DNA from: an uncultured Bacteroidota bacterium
GTDB taxonomy: Bacteria > Bacteroidota > Bacteroidia > Chitinophagales > Chitinophagaceae
Direction: 5' to 3'
DNA length: 5,333 bases
Assembly: GCA_903851455.1 (NCBI GenBank)
Contig: CAINOM010000582.1
Span: 1 to 5,333 of the forward strand
The position numbers were made by a program, and so were the translations under genes. The notes beneath the pieces are model-generated. The model saw only the letters and a list, made by a program, of their open reading frames with translations. It was not told the origin of the DNA and made no database searches. Numbering within the stretch: position 1 is the stretch's first letter; each line of letters starts with the position of its first letter. Positions 1 to 5,084 of the stretch are shown here, one piece after another.

Positions 1-924
1 GCTCATACCATCACTCAGTATTCAGTTTGCCGCTTTATTGCCGGCATTGGCCTGGCCGGCGAGCTTGGCGCGGGCGTAACACTTGTCTGTGAACTGATCT
101 CAAAAGAGAAGAGGGGCTATGCTACGTCTTTCATTGCCGGCGTTGGGCTCACTGGCGCTATCCTTGCGTACTTCATATCCAAGGCCTTTGACTGGCGGGT
201 ATGCTATTATATAGGCGGTGGCCTGGGATTGTCGTTGTTATGCCTTCGGTTCACCGTGTACGAATCGGGGATGTTCACGCATGAGAAAAAGGAGCAGATA
301 CAACATGGTAATTTTTTCATGTTCTTCAATAATTACAACAGGTTTAAACGGTACATGCTCGGCATCTGCGTAGGCCTGCCCATCTGGTATATTATGGGTA
401 TCCTGGTGCAGCTGTCCGACAAGTTTGGCAAGCAGTTTGGTATCAAGGAAGATATCTCTCCCGGTAAGGTGATGGTGTATATGTATGTGGCCATATCGGT
501 GGCAGACTTCCTGTCGGGCATACTGAGCCAGCTGCTGAAGAGCAGGAAGAAGGCGCTGTATATCTATTATGCCATTATGATCGTAGGCGTTATTCTATAC
601 TTCACCCAATACAACGGGACCTCTGCCGGCATGATCGGTATTTGCATGCTTATTGGTTTTGGTACAGGGTTCTGGGCTTTGTTTGTGACTATAGCAGCGG
701 AGCAGTTCGGTACTAATCTGCGCGCCACCGCTACAACTACGACACCTAATATGGTGCGGGGTTCCCTGGTGCTTATTGCCCTGTTGTTTGAATTCTTACA
801 GCGGCATACAAGCTTTATTATCTCTGGCGCTGTCACTGGTGTTATTGTCATTTTTATTGGTTGTTTCGCATTGCTTAAGATGAAGGAAACTTTTGGTAAC
901 GACCTTAATTTTTTAGAAGCGTAG
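1..924 (+). CDS. MFS transporter, 5'-truncated by the window edge (upstream tandem copy)
   Basis: This is the C-terminal 307 residues of an inner-membrane major facilitator superfamily permease. The frame is open from base 1 and ends at TAG 922-924. It aligns without a gap to residues 103-409 of the next gene (about 185 of 307 identical by hand count), so only the first ~102 residues (TM1 to about TM3) are missing, through truncation by the window. Visible signatures are the TM4 block RFIAGIGLAGELGAG with its conserved Arg and Glu, FDWRVCYYIGGGLGL before TM6, the cytoplasmic GNFFMFF segment between the two six-helix halves, LKSRKKAL in the loop 8-9 motif-A position, and GTNLRAT...NMVRGS near TM10-11. 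A TTG at 229 could be mistaken for a start, but homology continues upstream of it. Substrate is unknown. MFS assignment is firm; solute:H+ symport is inference. Confidence 0.93.
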   Translation, partial: AHTITQYSVCRFIAGIGLAGELGAGVTLVCELISKEKRGYATSFIAGVGLTGAILAYFISKAFDWRVCYYIGGGLGLSLLCLRFTVYESGMFTHEKKEQIQHGNFFMFFNNYNRFKRYMLGICVGLPIWYIMGILVQLSDKFGKQFGIKEDISPGKVMVYMYVAISVADFLSGILSQLLKSRKKALYIYYAIMIVGVILYFTQYNGTSAGMIGICMLIGFGTGFWALFVTIAAEQFGTNLRATATTTTPNMVRGSLVLIALLFEFLQRHTSFIISGAVTGVIVIFIGCFALLKMKETFGNDLNFLEA

Positions 925-930
925 CATTTT

Positions 931-2160
931 ATGAAAGAAACGAACAGCAAAACTTTAGGCCTGCTAAGTATACCGGTAATCGTGGCTGCACTGGGCTATT
1001 TTGTTGATATTTACGACCTGCTTTTGTTCAGCATCATCCGTATAAAGAGCCTCAAATCACTGGGGCTGTCACCTGAGTTGTGTGATACGGAGGGCAAGTT
1101 CATCATCAGCATACAGATGTTTGGGCTGCTGCTGGGTGGCATTCTCTGGGGCGTATTGGGCGATAAGAAGGGGCGGCTCAGTGTTTTGTTCGGCTCCATT
1201 GTTCTTTATTCGCTTGCCAACATAGCCAATGGCTTTGTGCAGACCGTGGACCAGTACGCCCTTGCCCGTTTCATCGCCGGCATAGGTCTGGCTGGTGAGC
1301 TCGGCGCTGGCATCACGCTGGTAAGCGAGCTGGTCTCCAAGGAAGACAGGGGCAAGGCTACATCCATTGTTGCGGGTATAGGACTTACCGGTGCTGTGGC
1401 CGCTTACTTCGTCGCGCATTCCTTCGACTGGCGCGTGTGCTACTTTGTAGGCGGAGGGCTGGGGCTCTGCCTGTTGTTTCTGCGCGTAAGCGTATTCGAG
1501 TCGGGTATGTATAAGAGCATACAGGGCGCACAAGTGCGAAAGGGTAATTTCTTCATGTTCTTTACTAATGGCAAGCGTTTCAAAAAGTACCTGCTAGCTA
1601 TTCTCATTGGCCTGCCGACATGGTACGTTATCGGTGTGCTGATCACATTCTCCACGGAGTTTGGCAAGCAGTTTGGCATCAAAGACCCTATAGATGCAGG
1701 CAAGGGCATTATGCTTGCTTATGTCGCGATCTCTATTGGCGACCTGCTCATCGGCTTTATCAGCAACTGGCTCAAAAGCAGGAAGAAAGCGTTGTTCATA
1801 TTCTATGCGCTCACTGTATTCAGCATTGTTCTTTACTTCTATCAGCAAAACGGCTCGGCAACCGGCATGTATGCCATATGCATGCTTATGGGCTTTGGTA
1901 CCGGGTTCTGGGCATTGTTTGTGACCATGGCTGCCGAGCATTTTGGTACCAATCTCCGCGCTACTGCTGCTACCACTGTACCGAACATGGTGCGCGGTTC
2001 GTTACCGCTGATCCTAATGTTGTTCAACAGCCTGAAGCCGGCCTATGGCTACATTCATGCAGGCGCTATAACCGGTGTAGTGGTAATGGTCGTCAGCATC
2101 GTAGCTGTCTTCATGACCGACGAGACCTTTGGTAAGGACCTGAATTTTGTTGAGGAGTAG
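931..2160 (+). CDS. MFS transporter, 409 aa (downstream tandem copy)
   Basis: This is a complete 12-helix MFS permease of the inner membrane, of usual family length. Rough helices: TM1 11-36, TM2 57-78, TM3 84-103, TM4 108-133, TM5 144-165, TM6 167-187, TM7 219-242, TM8 258-279, TM9 285-304, TM10 311-334, TM11 350-368, TM12 376-396. TM1 carries DIYD (Asp26, Asp29), the position where proton-coupled aromatic-acid and related symporters have an acidic DxxD pair. Loop 2-3 has motif A, GDKKGR (77-82). TM4 has RFIAGIGLAGELG (Arg113, Glu123), and residues 339-357 hold GTNLRA...NMVRGS. ATG 931 lies 6 bp after the stop of the upstream paralogue with no strong Shine-Dalgarno, normal in Bacteroidota; the two are probably one operon. 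The copies differ most in the central loop and in TM7-9, TM11 and TM12, which would fit different substrates. Substrate unknown. Confidence 0.93.
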   Translation: MKETNSKTLGLLSIPVIVAALGYFVDIYDLLLFSIIRIKSLKSLGLSPELCDTEGKFIISIQMFGLLLGGILWGVLGDKKGRLSVLFGSIVLYSLANIANGFVQTVDQYALARFIAGIGLAGELGAGITLVSELVSKEDRGKATSIVAGIGLTGAVAAYFVAHSFDWRVCYFVGGGLGLCLLFLRVSVFESGMYKSIQGAQVRKGNFFMFFTNGKRFKKYLLAILIGLPTWYVIGVLITFSTEFGKQFGIKDPIDAGKGIMLAYVAISIGDLLIGFISNWLKSRKKALFIFYALTVFSIVLYFYQQNGSATGMYAICMLMGFGTGFWALFVTMAAEHFGTNLRATAATTVPNMVRGSLPLILMLFNSLKPAYGYIHAGAITGVVVMVVSIVAVFMTDETFGKDLNFVEE

Positions 2161-2161
2161 C

Positions 2162-2179
2162 AAAAAATCTTTGACAAAG
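2162..2179 (-). terminator. Weak candidate terminator of the leftward signalling gene
   Basis: Read on the minus strand, a short CTTT-GTC-AAAG hairpin is followed by ATTTTTTG, about 80 bp beyond the stop of the 2258-3592 gene and against the end of the converging MFS gene. The T-run is on the correct side for the leftward gene only. The stem is 4 bp and mostly A/T, so intrinsic termination here is doubtful. An extra CTGT-CGGG-ACAG hairpin lies at 2195-2206 in the same gap and could contribute. Confidence 0.22.
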
Positions 2180-2257
2180 TACCGATGCCGAAAGCTGTCG
2201 GGACAGTCCTCTCCGTTTAGTTACTCAGGGCACGGACCGAAAGCGGCAACCATTTGA

Positions 2258-3592
2258 TCAGATATAAGTATGGTTTGTGATACGGCGCGTTATCTCGTCA
2301 AGCCTGTTGGTCGCTTCAATGATGTTGTCCATCAGCTCCCGGTTGATGGGATCTGAGAAGTCCTCAAAATTGAATAACAAGAGCAGCCCCTGTATATTGG
2401 CCACAGGGGCCCTTACTTCATGGCTTTGTATCCAGGCTATCTCGCGAAGCCGCTTATTCTGCGTCTGGATCATGTCTATGTGCTTCCGCTGCTCGGTGAC
2501 ATCTACAAAGTACACTGTGATGCCGTCCTCAGTAGGGTAGGCATTCACCGATACCCATATGCCCAGCGGTGCATACTCCTCTTCGAAATGAGCGCTGGTA
2601 TTGGTTGCCTTAGCGCGTATATATTCCGTAAAAAACTTGTTGTGCCTGGCCTCGGGAAAAATGTCCCACATGCTTTTGCCGAGGAGGTCGTGCTTTTTGA
2701 GCCTGAAGGTCTTTTCGGTCTCTTTGTTTACGTACGTGAACTTCCAGTCGTTGTTGAGTGTATAAAAGCCGTCGGTGATACTCTCGAGTATGTTCTCTTT
2801 TTCTTTTGTGCGCTCTATGAGTGCCATTTCCGCTGCAACCTTCTTATCGATGTTGATAGCGGAGACCACCCATGCACGCTTATCCTCGAACCAGGTATGG
2901 TGGGCGTATATGTGCACAAAGAAGAGGTGTCCTTCCTTGTGTATGTGGCGCCACTGGCCTACATCAGAGTAGGCTTCGTTGATGTTGTGTATGGCCGCGT
3001 TGAATGCATCATGGTCGCCGGGTGGCCAAATCTCGTCGGCGGTAAGCGCCAGGAACTCATCGACCGTGTAACCGTATTGCCGGGTTGCGGCGGTGTTGAT
3101 GCCAAGGAATTTGAGGGTGCTGCTGTCGAAGACGTACATGGGCACCGGACTCTCCTTAAAAACGCGGGTATAATCGTTGGCGATCTTCTTACGCTCTATG
3201 GCGTAATTGATGGCCTTTTCCAGCATCTTCTTGTCGAAATCGCCTTTTACCAGATAATCCTGGGCACCGTTCTGGATCGTCTTAATGGCAAACGCGATCT
3301 CGTTGATGCCGGTGAGCACAATAATGGGGGTGTAGACGAACTTAGTATGAACTTTGTCGAAAGTCTCGGCATAGTCAGAATCGGGCAGGGAGAGGTCTGT
3401 CAGGATTATCTCGATGTCATGGCCACTAAAGTCCATAACCTCGCGCATATCCGAACACCTGACAATGTCCGCCTTAGTATATCCGATGCCTTTTAGAAGA
3501 AATTCAATTTCCAGGTAAGCAAACTGATCATCTTCAATTACCAGTATTTTGTTCATTTTTTTCTTGTCTTCACGCGTCATGTGATCGGTCAT
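2258..3592 (-). CDS. Receiver-PAS-PAS-HisKA-like signalling protein without an ATPase domain
   Basis: A soluble 444-residue two-component protein with no signal peptide or membrane helix. Residues 14-130 form a response-regulator receiver: acidic cluster Glu20/Asp21/Asp22, phospho-acceptor Asp66 (in ILTDLSLP), Thr94 and Lys116 (in DYLVKG). PAS 1 is about 143-250, including a WRHIHKEG strand. PAS 2 is about 265-369 (DGFYTLNNDWKFTYVN ... VYFVDVTEQRK). A signalling helix leads to IQSHEVRAP with candidate phospho-accepting His391; the protein ends 53 residues later in LDEITRRITNHTYI. No HATPase_c N, G1 or G2 box follows, and the 97 bp before the convergent MFS gene cannot hold one, so it should not autophosphorylate alone. 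It may relay phosphate or act with a partner kinase. I recall similar ATPase-less proteins in Bacteroidota. Met13 (ATG at 3556, MNKILVIEDD) is the conventional receiver start and has an A-rich leader, so it may be the true start. No DNA-binding output domain is present. Confidence 0.92.
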   Translation of the reverse strand: MTDHMTREDKKKMNKILVIEDDQFAYLEIEFLLKGIGYTKADIVRCSDMREVMDFSGHDIEIILTDLSLPDSDYAETFDKVHTKFVYTPIIVLTGINEIAFAIKTIQNGAQDYLVKGDFDKKMLEKAINYAIERKKIANDYTRVFKESPVPMYVFDSSTLKFLGINTAATRQYGYTVDEFLALTADEIWPPGDHDAFNAAIHNINEAYSDVGQWRHIHKEGHLFFVHIYAHHTWFEDKRAWVVSAINIDKKVAAEMALIERTKEKENILESITDGFYTLNNDWKFTYVNKETEKTFRLKKHDLLGKSMWDIFPEARHNKFFTEYIRAKATNTSAHFEEEYAPLGIWVSVNAYPTEDGITVYFVDVTEQRKHIDMIQTQNKRLREIAWIQSHEVRAPVANIQGLLLLFNFEDFSDPINRELMDNIIEATNRLDEITRRITNHTYI

Positions 3593-3601
3593 AGGCTAAT
3601 G

Positions 3602-3609
3602 CGAAAGTA
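3602..3609 (-). promoter_or_regulatory. Possible Bacteroidota-type -7 box of the signalling gene
   Basis: The minus strand reads TACTTTCG, one mismatch from the Bacteroidota -7 consensus TAnnTTTG, 9 nt before the ATG at 3592. It would leave a near-leaderless message for that start, or a leader of about 40 nt for the Met13 start at 3556. No clear TTG is seen 19-21 nt upstream, so support is limited to this box and its position. Confidence 0.3.
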
Positions 3610-3614
3610 CTAAA

Positions 3615-3641
3615 TTAGTTGTGTTAGTCATTAGTTGTTAG
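3615..3641 (-). repeat. Iterated ACTAA boxes upstream of the signalling gene
   Basis: On the plus strand TTAGT occurs at 3615-3619, 3624-3628 and 3631-3635, with a fourth partial TTAG at 3638-3641; on the minus strand these are ACTAA boxes. They sit just upstream of the possible -7 box, where an activator or repressor of the leftward gene could bind. Spacing is uneven (9, 7 and 7 bp) and the boxes are short and A/T-rich, so chance is a real alternative. Confidence 0.35.
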
Positions 3642-3732
3642 CCTCTAAGCTTGCGCATTGCCCAAAAATCACCCCTGGCTGCTGATCGACTGCAATAATA
3701 CTGCCTGCATAACAAATTCCGGTTGCCAAAAC

Positions 3733-3750
3733 CTACCGAATATTCGGTAG
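3733..3750. promoter_or_regulatory. 18-bp perfect palindrome, candidate operator
   Basis: CTACCGAATATTCGGTAG is identical to its own reverse complement over all 18 bp and stops abruptly on both sides. The ACCGA...TCGGT arms have the look of a site for a dimeric repressor such as a TetR-family protein (family resemblance only). It lies about 140 bp upstream of the leftward signalling gene and no regulator gene is adjacent. It could instead be a remnant of a palindromic repeat. Confidence 0.5.
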
Positions 3751-3785
3751 TCGGGAGTCAGAAGCTTTGTCTGCGTCTACGCTAT

Positions 3786-3826
3786 TGTCCGGAGCCGAAT
3801 TTCCGGAATTGTTGAATTTATAGCAT
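3786..3826 (+). repeat. GAATT-periodic dispersed repeat, copy 1
   Basis: This copy matches 3992-4032 at 34 of 41 positions without gaps, 206 bp away in the same orientation. The core iterates GAATT at 9, 8 and then about 9 bp (GAATTTCCG, GAATTGTT, GAATTTATA, then GCAT). Similar GATTT/GAATT-periodic elements are, from memory, common between genes in this bacterial group; I cannot name a defined family. Confidence 0.6.
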
Positions 3827-3880
3827 GCAGCCTTCAGAGATCACGTTTTCGGCACTCCAGGGAATGGCTGCTATGCGACG

Positions 3881-3924
3881 AATGCCCCATGCCCCAGGAA
3901 AAATAAATCCACAAATGGGGCATT
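3881..3924. repeat. 9-bp perfect inverted repeat with a doubled left arm
   Basis: AATGCCCCA (3881-3889) is perfectly complementary to TGGGGCATT (3916-3924). The left arm is doubled: ATGCCCCA recurs at 3889-3896 and could pair over 8 bp with the same right arm, giving two mutually exclusive hairpins with loops of 26 or 19 nt. It lies between the two copies of the 41-bp repeat. No T-run follows on either strand, so it is not a terminator. Confidence 0.55.
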
Positions 3925-3959
3925 GGGTTCTGTTTAAATCCTTTGTGGTGGCTGATATT

Positions 3960-3975
3960 AATGTAAAACTACATT
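3960..3975. repeat. Small perfect hairpin AATGTA-AAAC-TACATT
   Basis: A 6-bp A/T-rich inverted repeat with a 4-nt loop, 16 bp before copy 2 of the 41-bp repeat. It is followed by TCCCATTATT rather than a T-run, so it is not a convincing terminator. Function unknown; it may be part of the same repeat element. Confidence 0.4.
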
Positions 3976-3991
3976 TCCCATTATTACCCAC

Positions 3992-4032
3992 TGTCTGAAC
4001 CCGAATTTTTGGAATTTTAGAATTTATAGCAT
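3992..4032 (+). repeat. GAATT-periodic dispersed repeat, copy 2
   Basis: Partner of the copy at 3786-3826. Here the GAATT steps are cleaner (GAATTTTTG, GAATTTTA, GAATTTATA, then GCATT), suggesting this copy is closer to the ancestral element. Both copies continue to a TTCAG shortly downstream but with a 2-bp shift, so similarity fades there. Confidence 0.6.
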
Positions 4033-4048
4033 TCCATTCAGCAATAGG

Positions 4049-4103
4049 GCGGCGGCTCCGTTGATAATACGTTGCATTGCAACATCTCTACGTAATCCGC
4101 CGC
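4049..4103. repeat. Nested palindromic element around GTTGCATTGCAAC
   Basis: An outer arm pair GCGGCGG (4049-4055) and CCGCCGC (4097-4103), all G/C, encloses an inner odd palindrome GTTGCA-T-TGCAAC (4071-4083). The right flank ATCTCTACG resembles the arm of the REP-like palindrome GTAGAGACGTTGC/GCAACGTCTCTAC, which I recall as frequent in Bacteroidota and cyanobacteria; the left flank keeps only about half of that arm. I read it as an eroded copy of such a repeat, or as a cruciform or RNA hairpin. The arms are seen directly; the family identity is from memory. Confidence 0.5.
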
Positions 4104-4160
4104 TGTAACTTGTTATCCAGTTCTCAAATATCACATTTTTCGCCAAAAAAAGTTTGCGCA

Positions 4161-4177
4161 GGTTATTATTGATAACC
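4161..4177. repeat. Hairpin GGTTAT-TATTG-ATAACC
   Basis: A perfect 6-bp inverted repeat with a 5-nt loop. Read on the minus strand it is followed, after about 9 nt, by a run of seven T (plus-strand A run 4145-4151). This could be a poor intrinsic terminator for a leftward transcript starting near 4335-4365, but the T-run is further from the stem than usual. Confidence 0.35.
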
Positions 4178-4192
4178 AATGATCTACGGCCA

Positions 4193-4225
4193 AAAAATAT
4201 CACGTTCGTATCACGAAAATATCAC
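4193..4225. promoter_or_regulatory. Three TATCAC boxes at exact 11-bp spacing
   Basis: TATCAC occurs at 4198-4203, 4209-4214 and 4220-4225, each preceded by 5 variable bases, giving three 11-bp units in tandem. A fourth AAATATCAC lies at 4126-4134. Direct half-sites one helical turn apart are the geometry bound by OmpR/PhoB-type response regulators. The site is about 320 bp upstream of the rightward ORF at 4545 and 115-150 bp downstream of the leftward promoter-like boxes, so its target is unclear. The boxes are seen directly; binding is inference. Confidence 0.45.
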
Positions 4226-4340
4226 ACTCTGCTAAGTTCGCTGCAGGCCGGGTCAAGGAATTTTTGGTGCTCCAGTGATTTTTACGGCGATAGTTTTAAG
4301 ACTTTGACTGCAAGGATCGCGGCAGGAAATCGGCAGCGAG

Positions 4341-4397
4341 CAAAGATAAACTCCTCTTTTGCGACACAAAGGTAGTAAGCAAAATAACACGGCCCAA
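4341..4397 (-). promoter_or_regulatory. Stacked leftward Bacteroidota-type promoters
   Basis: On the minus strand, TTG (4395-4397) is followed after exactly 20 nt by TACCTTTG (4367-4374), a full match to the Bacteroidota TTG and TAnnTTTG arrangement. A second perfect TAnnTTTG, TATCTTTG (4341-4348), lies 26 bp further on, with the TTG of the first box 18 nt upstream of it. Transcription would run left into gene-free DNA for over 700 bp, so a small RNA is more likely than a message. Immediately downstream, minus-strand TCGCTGC (4339-4333) can pair over 7 bp with GCAGCGA (4244-4238), closing an 88-nt loop. Confidence 0.45.
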
Positions 4398-4544
4398 CAT
4401 CTTTTGGTTATAGCGTGGAAGGGTTTGTTTATAATATGATTTGCAGTAAAGTTGGGTTCATATTGCGGCCTGATTCTTCCGAGTTCTGAAAAAGAAGACC
4501 TGGAGAGGGCGTAAATAGAATAGAATTCAGCTTTTCTTATTATT

Positions 4545-4850
4545 TTGCTTCCCAAATTCCATGACTCGGGAATAATAGAAAAATATCAGGAGGACGTAAC
4601 GCATGTATTGGAGAAATACATGGAGATGTATCTTGGCGAATATCCGGGCGGAAAATCGCCGCTGACTGCAAGTGATTTCCTGCATAAACACAATGATAAT
4701 TACCGGGCAGAAATAAATAGTATTGCTATTCTCTCGTTCCGCAGTAATGGCTACGATAAGGCGGTTCACGATAAAATAATACAGCTGAATGAGCAGGATA
4801 CGCTTCTGTTGCGTGCCAGGATAACTGAACTATCAACAGGGGTGGAATAG
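4545..4850 (+). CDS. Small hypothetical protein (76-101 aa), possibly 5'-degraded
   Basis: I do not recognise this protein. From about 4570 the frame has coding-like composition and an amphipathic, acidic helical sequence (EKYQEDVTHVLEKYMEMYLGEYPGG ... KIIQLNEQDTLLLRARITEL), ending at TAG 4848-4850. There is no signal peptide, membrane helix or cysteine. The only start covering the whole plausible region is TTG 4545, just after an in-frame TAG at 4521. The first in-frame ATG is 4620, with GGAG 6 nt upstream, and gives 76 residues. Helical coding signal before 4620 suggests either the TTG start is used or the true 5' end was lost by mutation. A TATAAT at 4430-4435 is too isolated to call as a promoter. 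It faces the same way as the gene at 5241 but is 390 bp away. Confidence 0.5.
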   Translation: MLPKFHDSGIIEKYQEDVTHVLEKYMEMYLGEYPGGKSPLTASDFLHKHNDNYRAEINSIAILSFRSNGYDKAVHDKIIQLNEQDTLLLRARITELSTGVE

Positions 4851-4956
4851 CCGTTTCCGGAGGCGCCCGATTACTACCAAATATTCTTGCAGGCAACATC
4901 AGGAGCGTTAACACTTTTATGCCTATCTGAAGATGGTGTCCGCTGGGGTAGTAGTA

Positions 4957-4977
4957 GGAGACTTACGCCCAACTATC
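4957..4977 (+). repeat. Diverged GG-GACT-AC-CCCAACTAT repeat, copy 1
   Basis: GGAGACTTACGCCC followed by AACTATC resembles 5065-5084, with two substitutions and one inserted T in about 20 bases; the starts are 108 bp apart. It is preceded by GTAGTAGTA. I recall similar GTAGTAGGGGACTACTCCC-type intergenic repeats in this group, often mis-annotated as short proteins with VVGDYS motifs; the frame here reads GVVVGDLRPTI. Confidence 0.4.
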
Positions 4978-5064
4978 ATGTTTTGCTATCTCCTTTTTTA
5001 CCCTTCTGTTATCGGGGTCTTCATTGCAACGTTTTTTTTGTTGGATATTTCATGTATGGCAATC

Positions 5065-5084
5065 GGGGACTACTCCCAACTATA
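5065..5084 (+). repeat. Diverged GG-GACT-AC-CCCAACTAT repeat, copy 2
   Basis: GGGGACTACTCCCAACTAT pairs with the copy at 4957. It contains GGGA-CTAC-TCCC, a 4-bp hairpin, followed 7 nt later by a run of eight T (5086-5093). That could act as a weak rightward terminator, but the stem is short and the T-run distant. The frame reads AIGDYSQLYFF, echoing the first copy. Confidence 0.4.

Larger units (their letters stand above)
3593..4544. other. About 950 bp without a convincing gene, rich in repeats and dyads
   Basis: No frame on either strand carries a convincing protein. The stretch instead holds an 18-bp palindrome (3733-3750), two copies of a 41-bp repeat (3786-3826 and 3992-4032), a 9-bp inverted repeat (3881-3924), small hairpins (3960-3975 and 4161-4177), a nested palindromic element (4049-4103), phased TATCAC boxes (4193-4225) and two leftward promoter-like boxes (4341-4374). 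It looks like accumulated dispersed-repeat remnants plus at least one possible regulatory or small-RNA region. No integrase, transposase, tRNA or recognisable structural RNA was seen. Confidence 0.7.

Noticed and set aside
229..231. TTG as the start of the first transporter gene
   Set aside because: The homology to the downstream paralogue continues in the same frame back to base 1, so the TTG is an internal leucine codon.
567..2135. Several antisense and out-of-frame open frames over the two MFS genes (for example 567-950 and 1069-1533 minus, 1620-2135 plus)
   Set aside because: They overlap clear transporter coding sequence, and their translations lack recognisable domains.
2195..2206. CTGT-CGGG-ACAG as an intrinsic terminator of the MFS genes
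   Set aside because: The stem is only 4 bp and no T-run follows on the plus strand.
2420..3496. A 358-codon open frame on the plus strand opposite the signalling gene
   Set aside because: It lies wholly within the well-supported receiver-PAS-PAS gene on the other strand; its translation shows no domain pattern and reflects the codon bias of the real gene.
4113..4121. TTATCCAGT as a DnaA box, and the TATCAC boxes as plasmid iterons, suggesting an origin
   Set aside because: The box has two mismatches to TTATCCACA and is single; no replication initiator gene is present, and the TATCAC units are too short and few for typical iterons.
4154..4375. A 73-codon plus-strand frame in the intergenic region
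   Set aside because: It runs through the phased TATCAC boxes and hairpins, and its translation is Arg/Ser/Thr-rich with no family resemblance.
4253..4555. A 100-codon minus-strand frame
   Set aside because: It overlaps the promoter-like boxes and the 5' end of the better-supported ORF at 4545, and its translation looks random.
4588..4605. A perfect AGGAGG 9 nt before ATG 4603, as a ribosome binding site
   Set aside because: It leads to only about 20 codons before a stop and is explained by the Gln-Glu-Asp codons of the 4545-4850 frame; strong Shine-Dalgarno use is also uncommon in Bacteroidota.
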